A DNA stretch of 64,000 nt, from assembly GCA_026954325.1 (NCBI GenBank), contig JAIXKK010000157.1:1-64000 (forward strand), read 5' to 3'. Made by a program: the position numbers and the translations under genes. This DNA is from Bryobacterales bacterium. GTDB taxonomy: Bacteria; Acidobacteriota; Terriglobia; Bryobacterales; Bryobacteraceae. The stretch's first letter is position 1; every line of letters begins with the position of its first letter. Positions 1-7,505 of this stretch are shown here, one piece after another. The notes beneath the pieces were generated by a model. The model was not told where the DNA came from. It saw only the letters and a list, made by a program, of their open reading frames with translations, and searched no databases.

Positions 1-782
1 CCCTCGGTCTTCCGCACACGGCGGTCAAGGTGAAAATCGGCGATAACTCGTATCCTCCCTCGAACGGCTCGGGCGGATCCACCACCGTGGGCGGCGTCTC
101 GAGTTCCACTCGCATCGCGACGATGAACGCACTCGAGAAGCTGTTCGAGAAGGTGGCGCCTTCGCTCGGCGCGACGCCGGATAAGCTCGAAGCCGCGGAC
201 GGCAAGATCATGGTGAAGGGCGACAGCTCGAAGTCGCTCACCTGGGCTGCCGCCTGCAAGAAACTCGGCGTGCAGAGCGTTGTCGAAACCGGGCAGAACA
301 ACCCGCGCAACCCGCGCGGCCTCAACACGCAGGGTGTCGCCGGAGTGCAGATTGCCGATGTATCGGTGGACGTGGAAACCGGCGTCGTCAGGATGAACCG
401 GCTGATCGCCGTCCAGGACTGCGGACTGATCGTCAATCCGCGTCTTGCGGAAAGCCAGGTGATGGGTGCGTGCATCATGTCGATTTGCGGCGCGCTGATG
501 GAAGAACGCATCATGGACGCCAAGACCGGACGGGTGATGAACCCCGACATGGAGTTTTATAAACTCGCCGGCATCGGCGATATCGGCGATATTATCGTCC
601 ACCTGGACATCCGCGAAGAGAATGACAAGCGCGGGGTGATCGGGATGGGCGAACCGCCGACCGTCGCCGGGATCGCGGCCACCTCGAACGCTGTCGCCAA
701 TGCTATCGGCGTGCGCGTGCCGATGGTTCCGATGACTCCCGATCGTGTTCTCAAAGCTCTCGAAGAAAGGAGGAGCGCGTAA
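1..782 (+). CDS. Xanthine dehydrogenase-family molybdenum-binding subunit, C-terminal part
   Basis: The frame is open from base 3 to the TAA at 780-782, so the gene starts outside the window; about 259 C-terminal residues are visible. It is the end of a large molybdopterin (MCD-cofactor) subunit of the xanthine dehydrogenase/aldehyde oxidase family, which hydroxylates aldehydes or N-heterocycles. Support: the GSGGSTT glycine stretch near the visible start, the QDCG and NPRLAESQV segments typical of the Mo subunit, and GMGEPPTVAG near 645-675, where the Glu is the expected catalytic base. The FAD subunit gene begins 3 bases downstream, so the two form an operon. The [2Fe-2S] subunit is not visible and may lie upstream. 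Substrate cannot be deduced. Confidence 0.9.
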   Translation, partial: LGLPHTAVKVKIGDNSYPPSNGSGGSTTVGGVSSSTRIATMNALEKLFEKVAPSLGATPDKLEAADGKIMVKGDSSKSLTWAAACKKLGVQSVVETGQNNPRNPRGLNTQGVAGVQIADVSVDVETGVVRMNRLIAVQDCGLIVNPRLAESQVMGACIMSICGALMEERIMDAKTGRVMNPDMEFYKLAGIGDIGDIIVHLDIREENDKRGVIGMGEPPTVAGIAATSNAVANAIGVRVPMVPMTPDRVLKALEERRSA

Positions 783-785
783 GCC

Positions 786-1766
786 ATGCAAGCCTTCGAA
801 TACGCTAGTCCCACCTCGGTTAAGGAAGCGGTCGACATGCTTTCCTCCAACTGGGGAGAAACAGACGTGCTGGCCGGGGGCACGGACCTGATCAGCCTGA
901 TGAAGGAGTATCTTCACACACCCAAACGGGTGGTGAACATCAAGGGGATCAAGGAACTCGGCGGCATTCGCAAAGCCGGAGGCGGTCTTCGCATCGGGGC
1001 CACGGTGACGATTGACGAACTTGCGGAAAGCGCGGCGGTGAGGGGCGAATACCCGTCGCTGGTTCACGCCGCGCTGGGGATTACCAGTCCGCAGATACGC
1101 AACATGGGGACGGTGGGCGGCGATCTGTGCCAGCGGCCTCGCTGCTGGTATTTCCGGCAAGGCTTCGGCCTGCTGGGGATTGAGAACGGCGCCAGCCTGA
1201 TCCCGGATGGTGAGAACAAGTATCACGCCATCTTCCCGCAGCCGCCGGCTTACTACGTGAACCCCTCGAGCCTCGCTCCGGCGCTGATTGCATTGGGGGC
1301 CAAGGTGAAGCTGACCGGTCCAAGCGGCAGCCGGGAGGTTCCGGTGGAGCAGCTCTACACCATCCCGAGGGACAACAACAGCCGGGAGACGACGCTGGCG
1401 GCCAATGAGATCCTCACGGAGATCATGGTTCCTTCGGCGAAGGGCGTGAGGAACGCCACGTACGAAGTGCGCCAGAAGGAGGCGCTTGACTGGCCGCTCT
1501 CGGCAGCCGCTGTCGCCCTGAAGATGAAGGGGAGCACGGTTTCGAGCGCGCGCATCGTTCTTGGCCACGTCGGCCCCACGCCCGTGGTGGCCGAGGAAGC
1601 CGAGAAGATGCTGGCCGGCAAATCGCTTACTCAGGACCTGGCCACCGAGGCGGGCAAGGCTGCCGTGAACGGCGCCAAGCCGCTCAGTGAGAATGCCTAC
1701 AAGCTGCAACTGACGCGCGTGGCCGTGAAGCGCGCGCTGATGGAAGCGGCAAAACTGAAGGCCTAA
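786..1766 (+). CDS. Xanthine dehydrogenase-family FAD-binding subunit
   Basis: 326 residues, the usual size of the medium FAD subunit (CoxM/YagS type). It passes electrons from the Fe-S subunit to an acceptor. The FAD pyrophosphate loop is visible as AGGTDL (about residues 30-35), and GTVGGDLCQRPRCWYFR (about 108-124) matches the second FAD motif in the YagS/PaoB-like branch. That branch carries extra cysteines, here C115 and C120; in E. coli PaoB cysteines of this region bind a [4Fe-4S] cluster, so a cluster here is possible but inferred. The CO-dehydrogenase flavoprotein C-terminal domain occupies roughly 215-320. The ATG lies 3 bases after the Mo-subunit stop, and an intrinsic terminator follows the gene. 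Confidence 0.92.
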   Translation: MQAFEYASPTSVKEAVDMLSSNWGETDVLAGGTDLISLMKEYLHTPKRVVNIKGIKELGGIRKAGGGLRIGATVTIDELAESAAVRGEYPSLVHAALGITSPQIRNMGTVGGDLCQRPRCWYFRQGFGLLGIENGASLIPDGENKYHAIFPQPPAYYVNPSSLAPALIALGAKVKLTGPSGSREVPVEQLYTIPRDNNSRETTLAANEILTEIMVPSAKGVRNATYEVRQKEALDWPLSAAAVALKMKGSTVSSARIVLGHVGPTPVVAEEAEKMLAGKSLTQDLATEAGKAAVNGAKPLSENAYKLQLTRVAVKRALMEAAKLKA

Positions 1767-1773
1767 CGAACCC

Positions 1774-1817
1774 GGGCGCGGCGTCCTCGAGATGCCGCGC
1801 CCATTTTCTATTGTTTT
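1774..1817 (+). terminator. Intrinsic terminator of the molybdenum hydroxylase operon
   Basis: A perfect 9-bp GC stem, GGGCGCGGC at 1774-1782 with GCCGCGCCC at 1794-1802, encloses an 11-base loop and is followed by a T-rich tract at 1804-1817. It starts 7 bases after the stop of the FAD subunit and is the clearest Rho-independent terminator in the window. Confidence 0.85.
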
Positions 1818-2033
1818 ATGGAACGTTCCAGTCTGACCGTAATTGATGACGATCGCTGCGATAATCTTCGTTGGAAGGGGCTGTTTATCGACGCCCCCTG
1901 GGACCCCAACGTACAGCACGGCAACGATCGCGCGTTCTGGTGCCACAAGACCCAGCAGGTGCTCGGGCCTGACGGGAAAATCGTGGACGACTACGAGTGC
2001 AACCCCTTCCGGAAGTGCTACGTAGAGTTGTAG
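1818..2033 (+). CDS. Small hypothetical protein, 71 aa, four cysteines
   Basis: Not recognised as a named family. Cysteines fall at about 14, 42, 61 and 67, with a Trp/Asp-rich middle (FIDAPWDPN) and a C-terminal CNPFRKCYVEL. No signal peptide or membrane segment is seen, so it is probably cytoplasmic; the spaced cysteines could bind metal, which is inference. Oddly, the ATG sits directly at the end of the preceding terminator's T tract with no Shine-Dalgarno sequence, so a leaderless message or a later start is possible. A secreted DUF1326 gene follows 30 bases downstream with its own strong ribosome site. Confidence 0.6.
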   Translation: MERSSLTVIDDDRCDNLRWKGLFIDAPWDPNVQHGNDRAFWCHKTQQVLGPDGKIVDDYECNPFRKCYVEL

Positions 2034-2063
2034 GGTGCTATATTCGCTACTAGGAGGCGAGGA

Positions 2064-2747
2064 ATGAAGCCGATGATGGTACTGGTATTATCCGCGGCGT
2101 TGTCTTCAATGGCTTTCGGCGCGGGTCTTGAAAAGTCGCAGTTGCATGGGGAATATCTGGAAGCGCGCACGGCCGATGTGTACACCGGACCGTGTTTTGC
2201 GAATGCGGAAGTGAACCTGATGGGGGACCTTGCCGTATTCGGCTGGCGCGTGGACAAGGGCACGTTCGAAGGCGTCAACCTGGATGGGCTCGGAGTGGTA
2301 GGCGTGGTGAAGGCCAGCGGCACTCTGGGCGACGTGAACAGCAACGCGTATCCCGTGAAAGCAGTGCTGATTGTGGATGAGAAAGCCGGCCCCGAGCAGC
2401 GCATGGCTCTGCGGAAGTTTGCCAGGCGGATGAGCGGCGACCTGCTCCAGGATGTGGTGAAGGTGGTCTACGCGCCCATCGATCTCACCGTGAAGGACAA
2501 CAACATTCACGGCGGAGTCGCTTCCCTGAAGGCGGGCGCGCTTGCCGAGATCCGCACGCGCGCGCTCGGTAATGGCGACCACATCTGCACGAACGAAGAA
2601 GTCTGGTACCGGCCGTTGACCAAGGTGGATCATGCGATGCCGGCGTATTCGCTGGCGAATAGCTATCAGGGCGACGGACTGGGCACGAAGTGGCGCAGCC
2701 CGGAGAAACGCAGCGCGTTTATCGGCAGCTTCCAGTTGAACGATTAA
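2064..2747 (+). CDS. Secreted DUF1326-domain protein
   Basis: 227 residues. The N-terminus is a Sec signal peptide (Met-Lys-Pro, a hydrophobic run, then AFGAG near residue 20). The mature part starts GEYLEARTADVYTGPC, followed by FGWRVDKGTFEGVNLDGL and EQRMALRKF, the pattern of the DUF1326 family (conserved bacterial proteins of unknown role). The family's usual CPC-type cysteine motif is reduced here to a single GPC. AGGAGG about 8 bases upstream of the ATG supports the start. No biochemical role can be assigned. A strong hairpin lies between this gene and the convergent TIGR03437 gene. Confidence 0.75.
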   Translation: MKPMMVLVLSAALSSMAFGAGLEKSQLHGEYLEARTADVYTGPCFANAEVNLMGDLAVFGWRVDKGTFEGVNLDGLGVVGVVKASGTLGDVNSNAYPVKAVLIVDEKAGPEQRMALRKFARRMSGDLLQDVVKVVYAPIDLTVKDNNIHGGVASLKAGALAEIRTRALGNGDHICTNEEVWYRPLTKVDHAMPAYSLANSYQGDGLGTKWRSPEKRSAFIGSFQLND

Positions 2748-2763
2748 TCCTTCCTGTTTTTTG

Positions 2764-2791
2764 GCGGACGGGCCACCAGTGGTCCGTCCGC
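2764..2791. terminator. Strong hairpin between convergent genes
   Basis: GCGGACGG at 2764-2771 pairs with CCGTCCGC at 2784-2791; the stem continues inward through a G-T pair and CCAC/GTGG, giving about 13 pairs with a very tight loop. It sits in the 54-base gap between the stops of two converging genes. Neither strand has a U tract on its 3' side (the T run lies 5' of the stem on the + strand), so it is a bidirectional transcript-end hairpin rather than a canonical terminator. Confidence 0.5.
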
Positions 2792-2801
2792 TGCCCGCCT
2801 G

Positions 2802-4472
2802 CTAGTGGATCTTGTCTCCATTGACCACCAGTCCGGTGAACCGCCAGCGGTAAACCCACCTGTGCAAGCCCCCTTGTGTCAAGCCAGGGGCGGAGAATGT
2901 CACGGGCGTCACCGCATCCTGCGTGATCGTCAGTTCCGCATTGGCGGATTCCGGAAGACCGGAGTATTTCGTGACGCCAAACCCCGCCTGGCCTTTTGAG
3001 GCAAGCGCATCCCGTTCCTGCAGCCAGTCGCCCTGCGCCACCTTCACGGGCGGCGCGATGGGAGTGTACATCCCAACCCGGACCCAACTGGAGTCATCTC
3101 CTCCCGTCCAGGTGAAGTGCGGCCAGCCATATACGCCGCAACAGGGAACGCGCGTTCCGGCCGGGTAGGAGGAAGGTTGGATGGGAGATGGGATCGAGAC
3201 GCTGGTTTCAAACGCGCCCACGTTCCCGCCACCCGAACCCTTGACCACGAAGGTTCCCTGGTGGATGGCGTCAGGCGGCAGTTTGATGTGATAGACATTC
3301 GAAGAGTCAGGCTGTGCGGTAATCGGCCCCCAATCCGGGCCTTGCGCGGTGATGGCGCCCGCGTCGAGGCGAGTATCGGAGGGAAGCGGGCAGGAGGGGC
3401 CCTCGAGCCCCACCCATCTGGGCGCCATGTCCAGGATTTGCGGCAGTACGTCCCGGGTGGGAAGCTTCTTCCCGGCGGCGGCGAGGAACTCGATGCGTAA
3501 TTCGGAGGTTGCCGAATCCGGTTCCGGCCCGGAAGTGATGGTGCGTTCCCAGGTGAGAAGACCGATGCTTTCGACTGGTGGATCCACGCAGCGCCCGCCG
3601 CCGCGATGAATGCTGATGGTAGCGTTCTGACTTTGGTAGTGCGTGGACACCATGCGAATCGGGACGGCGCAGCCCTCGGGAGCGTTTACCGGAACTGTGA
3701 AGGTCATTTGGTCGACCCCGACCAAGCCCGGCGCCCGCCCCGCGCTCCTGTTCGGATCATCCTGCTCCGGCCTGGGAGTGAGTTCAAACTGCAGGAATGC
3801 GTATGGCCTATCTGCCTCTGCAAGGAATGCGATGGGTCCGTCAGTTCTTAAACCTTCAGAAGGCGCCGGGTCTCCGTCTGGTGGTGGTTGGCTCTTGCTC
3901 GTCAGCGTCCACCCTGCTCCCGTCCCCAGAACGGTGATAACCGTCTTGCCGGGATCGGCGCTGTTTTCCGCGCTATTCAGCGATATGATTTCGTCCTGGT
4001 CTTCTTGATAGGCGAGAGCTTGCCCACACCCACTGGCGTCGAGAGTGAAGATCCCCAGGCCAAATTGCGTGACTCGCAGCGAATACGGAGAACTCGCCAA
4101 GGCGCCGTTCCGAACCACTACAGGCAAGGTCCGGAAGTCATCCTTCTCATAGGTTCTAATGGTGAAGACGGACGGCACCATGGCATTGATTTGAGACGGC
4201 GAAACGTAGAACAGCACGGCATCCACCCCGCCGATCGAGACTGATGTGCCGCCCAACTTCGTGGGGAGGGGAAAGCCCTCGGCGCCGGCCGCTTCGGCAC
4301 TCAAATGGTTGCCGAAGATTGCGATGATGGAGCCGGCTGCCACGCCCAACCCTTGTTCGGTTGGCTTGTAGTAGCTGGCGGAGTTCGTGATCGATGTGAT
4401 GGCAGGCTCCTGCGCCTTCAGCCGGCACAACGGCAGCAGCGCGGCCAGCAAGAGACGTGCACTGAGTGTCAC
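2802..4472 (-). CDS. Secreted protein with Solibacter-type TIGR03437 domain
   Basis: 556 residues from a GTG at 4472-4470, which overlaps the upstream gene's TGA as GTGA (translational coupling). A longer in-frame ATG exists at 4601, but the GTG start puts a clean signal peptide at the N-terminus (LSARLLLAALLPL). Residues about 20-240 match the TIGR03437 domain repeated many times in Solibacter: an NSASY start, GSIIAIFG, LPTKLGGTSV and the signature YVSPSQINAMVP. The remaining 300 residues are beta-rich, with a CC pair and Trp-rich C-terminus, and are not recognised. Probably an exported or surface protein, last in a three-gene cluster with an SLH protein and a carboxypeptidase-regulatory-like protein. 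Confidence 0.82.
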   Translation of the reverse strand: MTLSARLLLAALLPLCRLKAQEPAITSITNSASYYKPTEQGLGVAAGSIIAIFGNHLSAEAAGAEGFPLPTKLGGTSVSIGGVDAVLFYVSPSQINAMVPSVFTIRTYEKDDFRTLPVVVRNGALASSPYSLRVTQFGLGIFTLDASGCGQALAYQEDQDEIISLNSAENSADPGKTVITVLGTGAGWTLTSKSQPPPDGDPAPSEGLRTDGPIAFLAEADRPYAFLQFELTPRPEQDDPNRSAGRAPGLVGVDQMTFTVPVNAPEGCAVPIRMVSTHYQSQNATISIHRGGGRCVDPPVESIGLLTWERTITSGPEPDSATSELRIEFLAAAGKKLPTRDVLPQILDMAPRWVGLEGPSCPLPSDTRLDAGAITAQGPDWGPITAQPDSSNVYHIKLPPDAIHQGTFVVKGSGGGNVGAFETSVSIPSPIQPSSYPAGTRVPCCGVYGWPHFTWTGGDDSSWVRVGMYTPIAPPVKVAQGDWLQERDALASKGQAGFGVTKYSGLPESANAELTITQDAVTPVTFSAPGLTQGGLHRWVYRWRFTGLVVNGDKIH

Positions 4473-5197
4473 TTGCCTACCTCGAACTGGAACTCGACAG
4501 TGCCCGACAAAGCCGATGCCTGGAACGTGGTGAACGGCCCGGAATTGAGTAGCGTTGTCCCGTTGGGGGCACGAACCGACACCTGACGAGGGCTGATCCA
4601 CAAGCGCAAGGGCGTGTTGAAGGGGACCGTCATCACCAGGTCACTTCCGCCGGTGTCACGAGAGCGGAGTCTGGCGGGGCGGAAGGCGCCTGAATCGGTC
4701 ATCACGCCCGCAACGACGCCCTTTTCCACATAGGCAGTCCCGACGGCGGGCAGCAGGGATTGAGGATCGTTCAAGCGAATACGGACGACCGCCCCCCGGC
4801 GCAGCCGCAAGTTTCCACCGGCGCTCGAAGAACCCGGCGCGAGAATGACATCCACGGGGCCGCTCCACAAACACGTGTCCAGGTAGCCATCCGGCGGGGT
4901 GGCACAGAGTTTGTAATGTCCGGAGGGCACACCTGACGCGCGGAACGAGCCCGCGGAAGAGACGCCCAACACCTGTGCAGGGCGAATACTGGAAAGGACC
5001 ACTCGCGGCTGGGATATCCCGGTCTTCGAAACATCGACGTATTCGGGTATCTTGTGAAGCACGACCGCGAGTCCGGCAGGGAGGCTTCCATCCTCGGAAC
5101 TCACGGTGCCTGTTATGGCGCCGGAGGTCTGGCCAAACGCCGGCCAGATGCAGAGCAAAGCCGCTGTGAACAAGGCAAGGAAAATTGCTGATTTCAT
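4469..5197 (-). CDS. Secreted protein with carboxypeptidase-regulatory-like (Ig-fold) domain
   Basis: 242 residues. A Sec signal peptide (MKSAIFLALFTAALL, cleavage near FGQ at 22-24) is followed by SGAITGTVSSEDG, typical of the CarboxypepD_reg-like beta-sandwich common in secreted Acidobacteria proteins. A later segment (FRASGVPSGHYKLCATPPDGY) fits the end of that fold. The C-terminal 100 residues are unassigned. AAGGAGAG about 9 bases upstream of the ATG supports the start. It lies 21 bases after the SLH gene and overlaps the next gene by GTGA, so the three are probably co-transcribed. Role unknown; a structural or substrate-binding surface protein is an inference. Confidence 0.72.
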   Translation of the reverse strand: MKSAIFLALFTAALLCIWPAFGQTSGAITGTVSSEDGSLPAGLAVVLHKIPEYVDVSKTGISQPRVVLSSIRPAQVLGVSSAGSFRASGVPSGHYKLCATPPDGYLDTCLWSGPVDVILAPGSSSAGGNLRLRRGAVVRIRLNDPQSLLPAVGTAYVEKGVVAGVMTDSGAFRPARLRSRDTGGSDLVMTVPFNTPLRLWISPRQVSVRAPNGTTLLNSGPFTTFQASALSGTVEFQFEVGK

Positions 5198-5218
5198 GGG
5201 AGGCTCTCCTTTCGAACC

Positions 5219-6811
5219 CTACTGAGTCGCATAGGGCCCATTGCCCTTGCTCCAAGTGGGCGGCCAGGGAACACAATGGCTATCAGGGGCCAAGATGGCG
5301 AATGGCCGGAACGCCACGCTCTGGCCCGCCAGATTACTGGCGTTGAAGCCGTTCACCATATCCAGCGGAGCCGAGAGCGGCGCCGGCAGGCACTGGACGT
5401 CCCCTTGATGGCCGATATCGGAGTTATTCAGCACATCATTGTTGTGGGTTTCTCCGAAAACGACTGTAGAGCCGGGCCAGTGAATGCGAAAATTGTTGAT
5501 GGCATTGCTCAGCTTGGTGAACTCATCGCTGATTATCTGGCCGCTCTTCGTCAGGTCGCAGTCCAGGTTTTGATCCGAGATGCCGACGCAGACGTAGGAA
5601 TGTAGGTCAATGAGGGTGGGTACGGGCTGTGGATCGTTGGCGAGTTGTTCCTGAACGTCCAGGAACGGTTCGCAAAAAAGCCCCCCCTGATTCCTTCCTG
5701 TTCGTCCCAGTCTGCCGCTCATAAAGGCCGCGTGCAACCCGGACAATCCCACTACGCGATACTTGTCGCCATATACGGAGGTGCAATCACTTCCGTCCGA
5801 TGTGCGCGTTTCCATCGCAGAAATGGTTGCCGCGCCCGGCGAGAAGCCATTCAACTGCATAGCGCGCCGCATACACGCCTGCACGGTTGGACTATCCTGC
5901 CACACACGGTTGATTTCGCACGGTGTACCTGGAGTCCCATGCTTGTTGTCATAGATAAAACGGGCGTAGATCGTGAAGTCCTCCGAGTTCCACTCAGGCA
6001 GGCTTTCCAGTTCATAAACGATCAATGACTTTTCCACCGTCTTTTGCAGCACTTTGTCCACGAGGTTGTAGATTTTGCCCCAACCGATGAAAAATGGGTT
6101 GGGTGGAGAACAGTTGTAGGAATCGTGCGGGTAACTGTTATCGGGTACGTAACCACCGCCAGAGACTACAGCCGCAAAAGGGGAGGTGATCCAGAAATAG
6201 CGCGTGACGCTGTTCAAATTGCAATCCTGCACCGTTTGCGCAACCGGTGAGCCGTCACCAGTTCCCCACAGCGAGAAGTTCGGTGTCACCTGAGTGATGC
6301 CCGCTCCCCTCACATCATCGAAGAACAGCCCCAAGTTGTTCAGCCAAGTCTGGTTCACGTTGCCATTGGCGTCGAGGGCCGTACTGTAAAAACTGCCGCG
6401 CACGCCGAAGAAGAAGCGCAGTTCCCGGACGCCCTGTTTGTAAAGATTCGCAAGATACACCTGGGTACACTGCCTGATGGTCATGTTCCTCGAGCAGGCT
6501 CCCAATACTCCCGAACTGTTCAACGAGGTATAGATGTCGAGAGGCACCGATCCCGCGTTCCCGTGAAGCGATGCGCCTGATGCGAGTTTCGGGTTCGAGG
6601 TGAGGCCGGTTGGAGGCGGGTACTCATCGAGGATTCCGCGGACGATGTAGTAAGTCATTTGCCCGCGCGTGATCACGTCATTGGGGCAGAAGTAACCCGG
6701 CGCACAACCGGTGGTAATGCCAAGATCACGAATCTTTTGCGCATAGCGGTAGATGTCGTAGTACCAGGGCACATCGACGAACCACGCGGAGGACGATGTC
6801 GGCAAATGTGT
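5219..6811 (-). CDS. SLH-domain surface protein, C-terminal part (after frameshift)
   Basis: This frame continues the SLH protein whose N-terminus is encoded one frame away at 6798-7316. From about 6796 it reads SSAWFVDVPWYY and then a third SLH repeat (IRDLGITTGCAPGYFCPND...ITRGQM). About 430 residues follow (LRFFFGVRG, WLNNLGLFFDDVRGAG, VVFGETHNND) that look like a secreted alpha/beta barrel, possibly a glycoside-hydrolase-type fold, though I cannot assign a family. Many cysteines suggest an extracytoplasmic protein. The open frame runs further upstream to 6979, but that extension overlaps the N-terminal part and looks non-native. The stop is 21 bases from the next gene. Confidence 0.65.
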   Translation of the reverse strand, partial: THLPTSSSAWFVDVPWYYDIYRYAQKIRDLGITTGCAPGYFCPNDVITRGQMTYYIVRGILDEYPPPTGLTSNPKLASGASLHGNAGSVPLDIYTSLNSSGVLGACSRNMTIRQCTQVYLANLYKQGVRELRFFFGVRGSFYSTALDANGNVNQTWLNNLGLFFDDVRGAGITQVTPNFSLWGTGDGSPVAQTVQDCNLNSVTRYFWITSPFAAVVSGGGYVPDNSYPHDSYNCSPPNPFFIGWGKIYNLVDKVLQKTVEKSLIVYELESLPEWNSEDFTIYARFIYDNKHGTPGTPCEINRVWQDSPTVQACMRRAMQLNGFSPGAATISAMETRTSDGSDCTSVYGDKYRVVGLSGLHAAFMSGRLGRTGRNQGGLFCEPFLDVQEQLANDPQPVPTLIDLHSYVCVGISDQNLDCDLTKSGQIISDEFTKLSNAINNFRIHWPGSTVVFGETHNNDVLNNSDIGHQGDVQCLPAPLSAPLDMVNGFNASNLAGQSVAFRPFAILAPDSHCVPWPPTWSKGNGPYATQ

Positions 6812-7316
6812 CCGGCCGCGATACCGATGGATCAATATAGAGAGGGTTTCCCGCCTTGTATTGCGCCGCGCGAACGGTGAAAACCGCGGCCATGTAGTTG
6901 AGCGTGGAATCGAACGGGCAGTAGGCTCCGGGCGTGGCACAACCTGTCGTGATGCCAAGCTCGTACATCCGCTGCACATGGGGGAAATACATTACCGGAT
7001 TGCCGTACTGGTCGAACCGCGGCACATCGTTGAAATAGGGGTTGGTGGAGTAGGTGAAGGAGTCGCCACCATAGATGGCACGGATCACGAACATGGCCAT
7101 CTGCCACCTGGGGAGAGGGTCGTCCGGACAGAAGCGTAGCGGGTTGAGGGCGCAACCGCTGGTGATGGTGGGGTACATCCGGTTGGCCGTATTGTAATGG
7201 GGGGAACTGGGAGGAACATCGCTGAATATTTGCTGAGCCTCAGCGGGCACCGTTAGGATTAGGCCGAGAAAACAAACCGTTACAGTTAATATAGGGGGAG
7301 AGAGATGCTGAAGCAT
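6726..7316 (-). CDS. SLH-domain surface protein, N-terminal part (frameshifted)
   Basis: Begins with a signal peptide (hydrophobic core at about 8-22, PAEAQQ cleavage region) and contains two S-layer-homology repeats, IFSDVPPSSPHY...CALNPLRFCPDD (about 30-80) and YFNDVPRFDQY...GITTGCATPGAYCPFD (about 95-150). SLH repeats anchor proteins to the cell envelope. After TFADIV the frame runs into unrelated residues (VLRVVRRCALVLRH) and stops at 6726, while the third SLH repeat is found in the adjacent frame from 6796: one surplus base near 6797-6811 explains both. The joined protein would have roughly 700 residues. A GGAG lies 13 bases upstream of the ATG. Confidence 0.72.
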   Translation of the reverse strand: MLQHLSPPILTVTVCFLGLILTVPAEAQQIFSDVPPSSPHYNTANRMYPTITSGCALNPLRFCPDDPLPRWQMAMFVIRAIYGGDSFTYSTNPYFNDVPRFDQYGNPVMYFPHVQRMYELGITTGCATPGAYCPFDSTLNYMAAVFTVRAAQYKAGNPLYIDPSVSRPDTFADIVLRVVRRCALVLRHLPLCAKDS

Positions 7317-7505
7317 TGCGAAAAAAAATCTCCAATGCCATTCTGGGGCTAAGAGCGAACGAAAGGCAAGTCAATAATGGAGAGAAAATCGAGAAAATTT
7401 AATATAAACGATAAGCGATTATAGACGTTTCAGTCCTGTTTTGGCGGCTTCGCTGCCTTCACTCCTCCCCGCCGCCCTATGGTGTGCGCGGATAAGTAAT
7501 CCGGC
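7317..7505. other. AT-rich intergenic region
   Basis: About 190 bases between two minus-strand genes, clearly more AT-rich than its surroundings at 7375-7430, consistent with the promoter region of the SLH gene cluster. On the minus strand a TATAAT-like hexamer occurs near 7425 without a good -35 box. No gene or terminator with a U tract is seen. Confidence 0.35.

Noticed and set aside
2106..2633. Minus-strand frame opposite the DUF1326 gene
   Set aside because: The plus-strand protein has a signal peptide, ribosome site and family pattern; the opposite frame has none.
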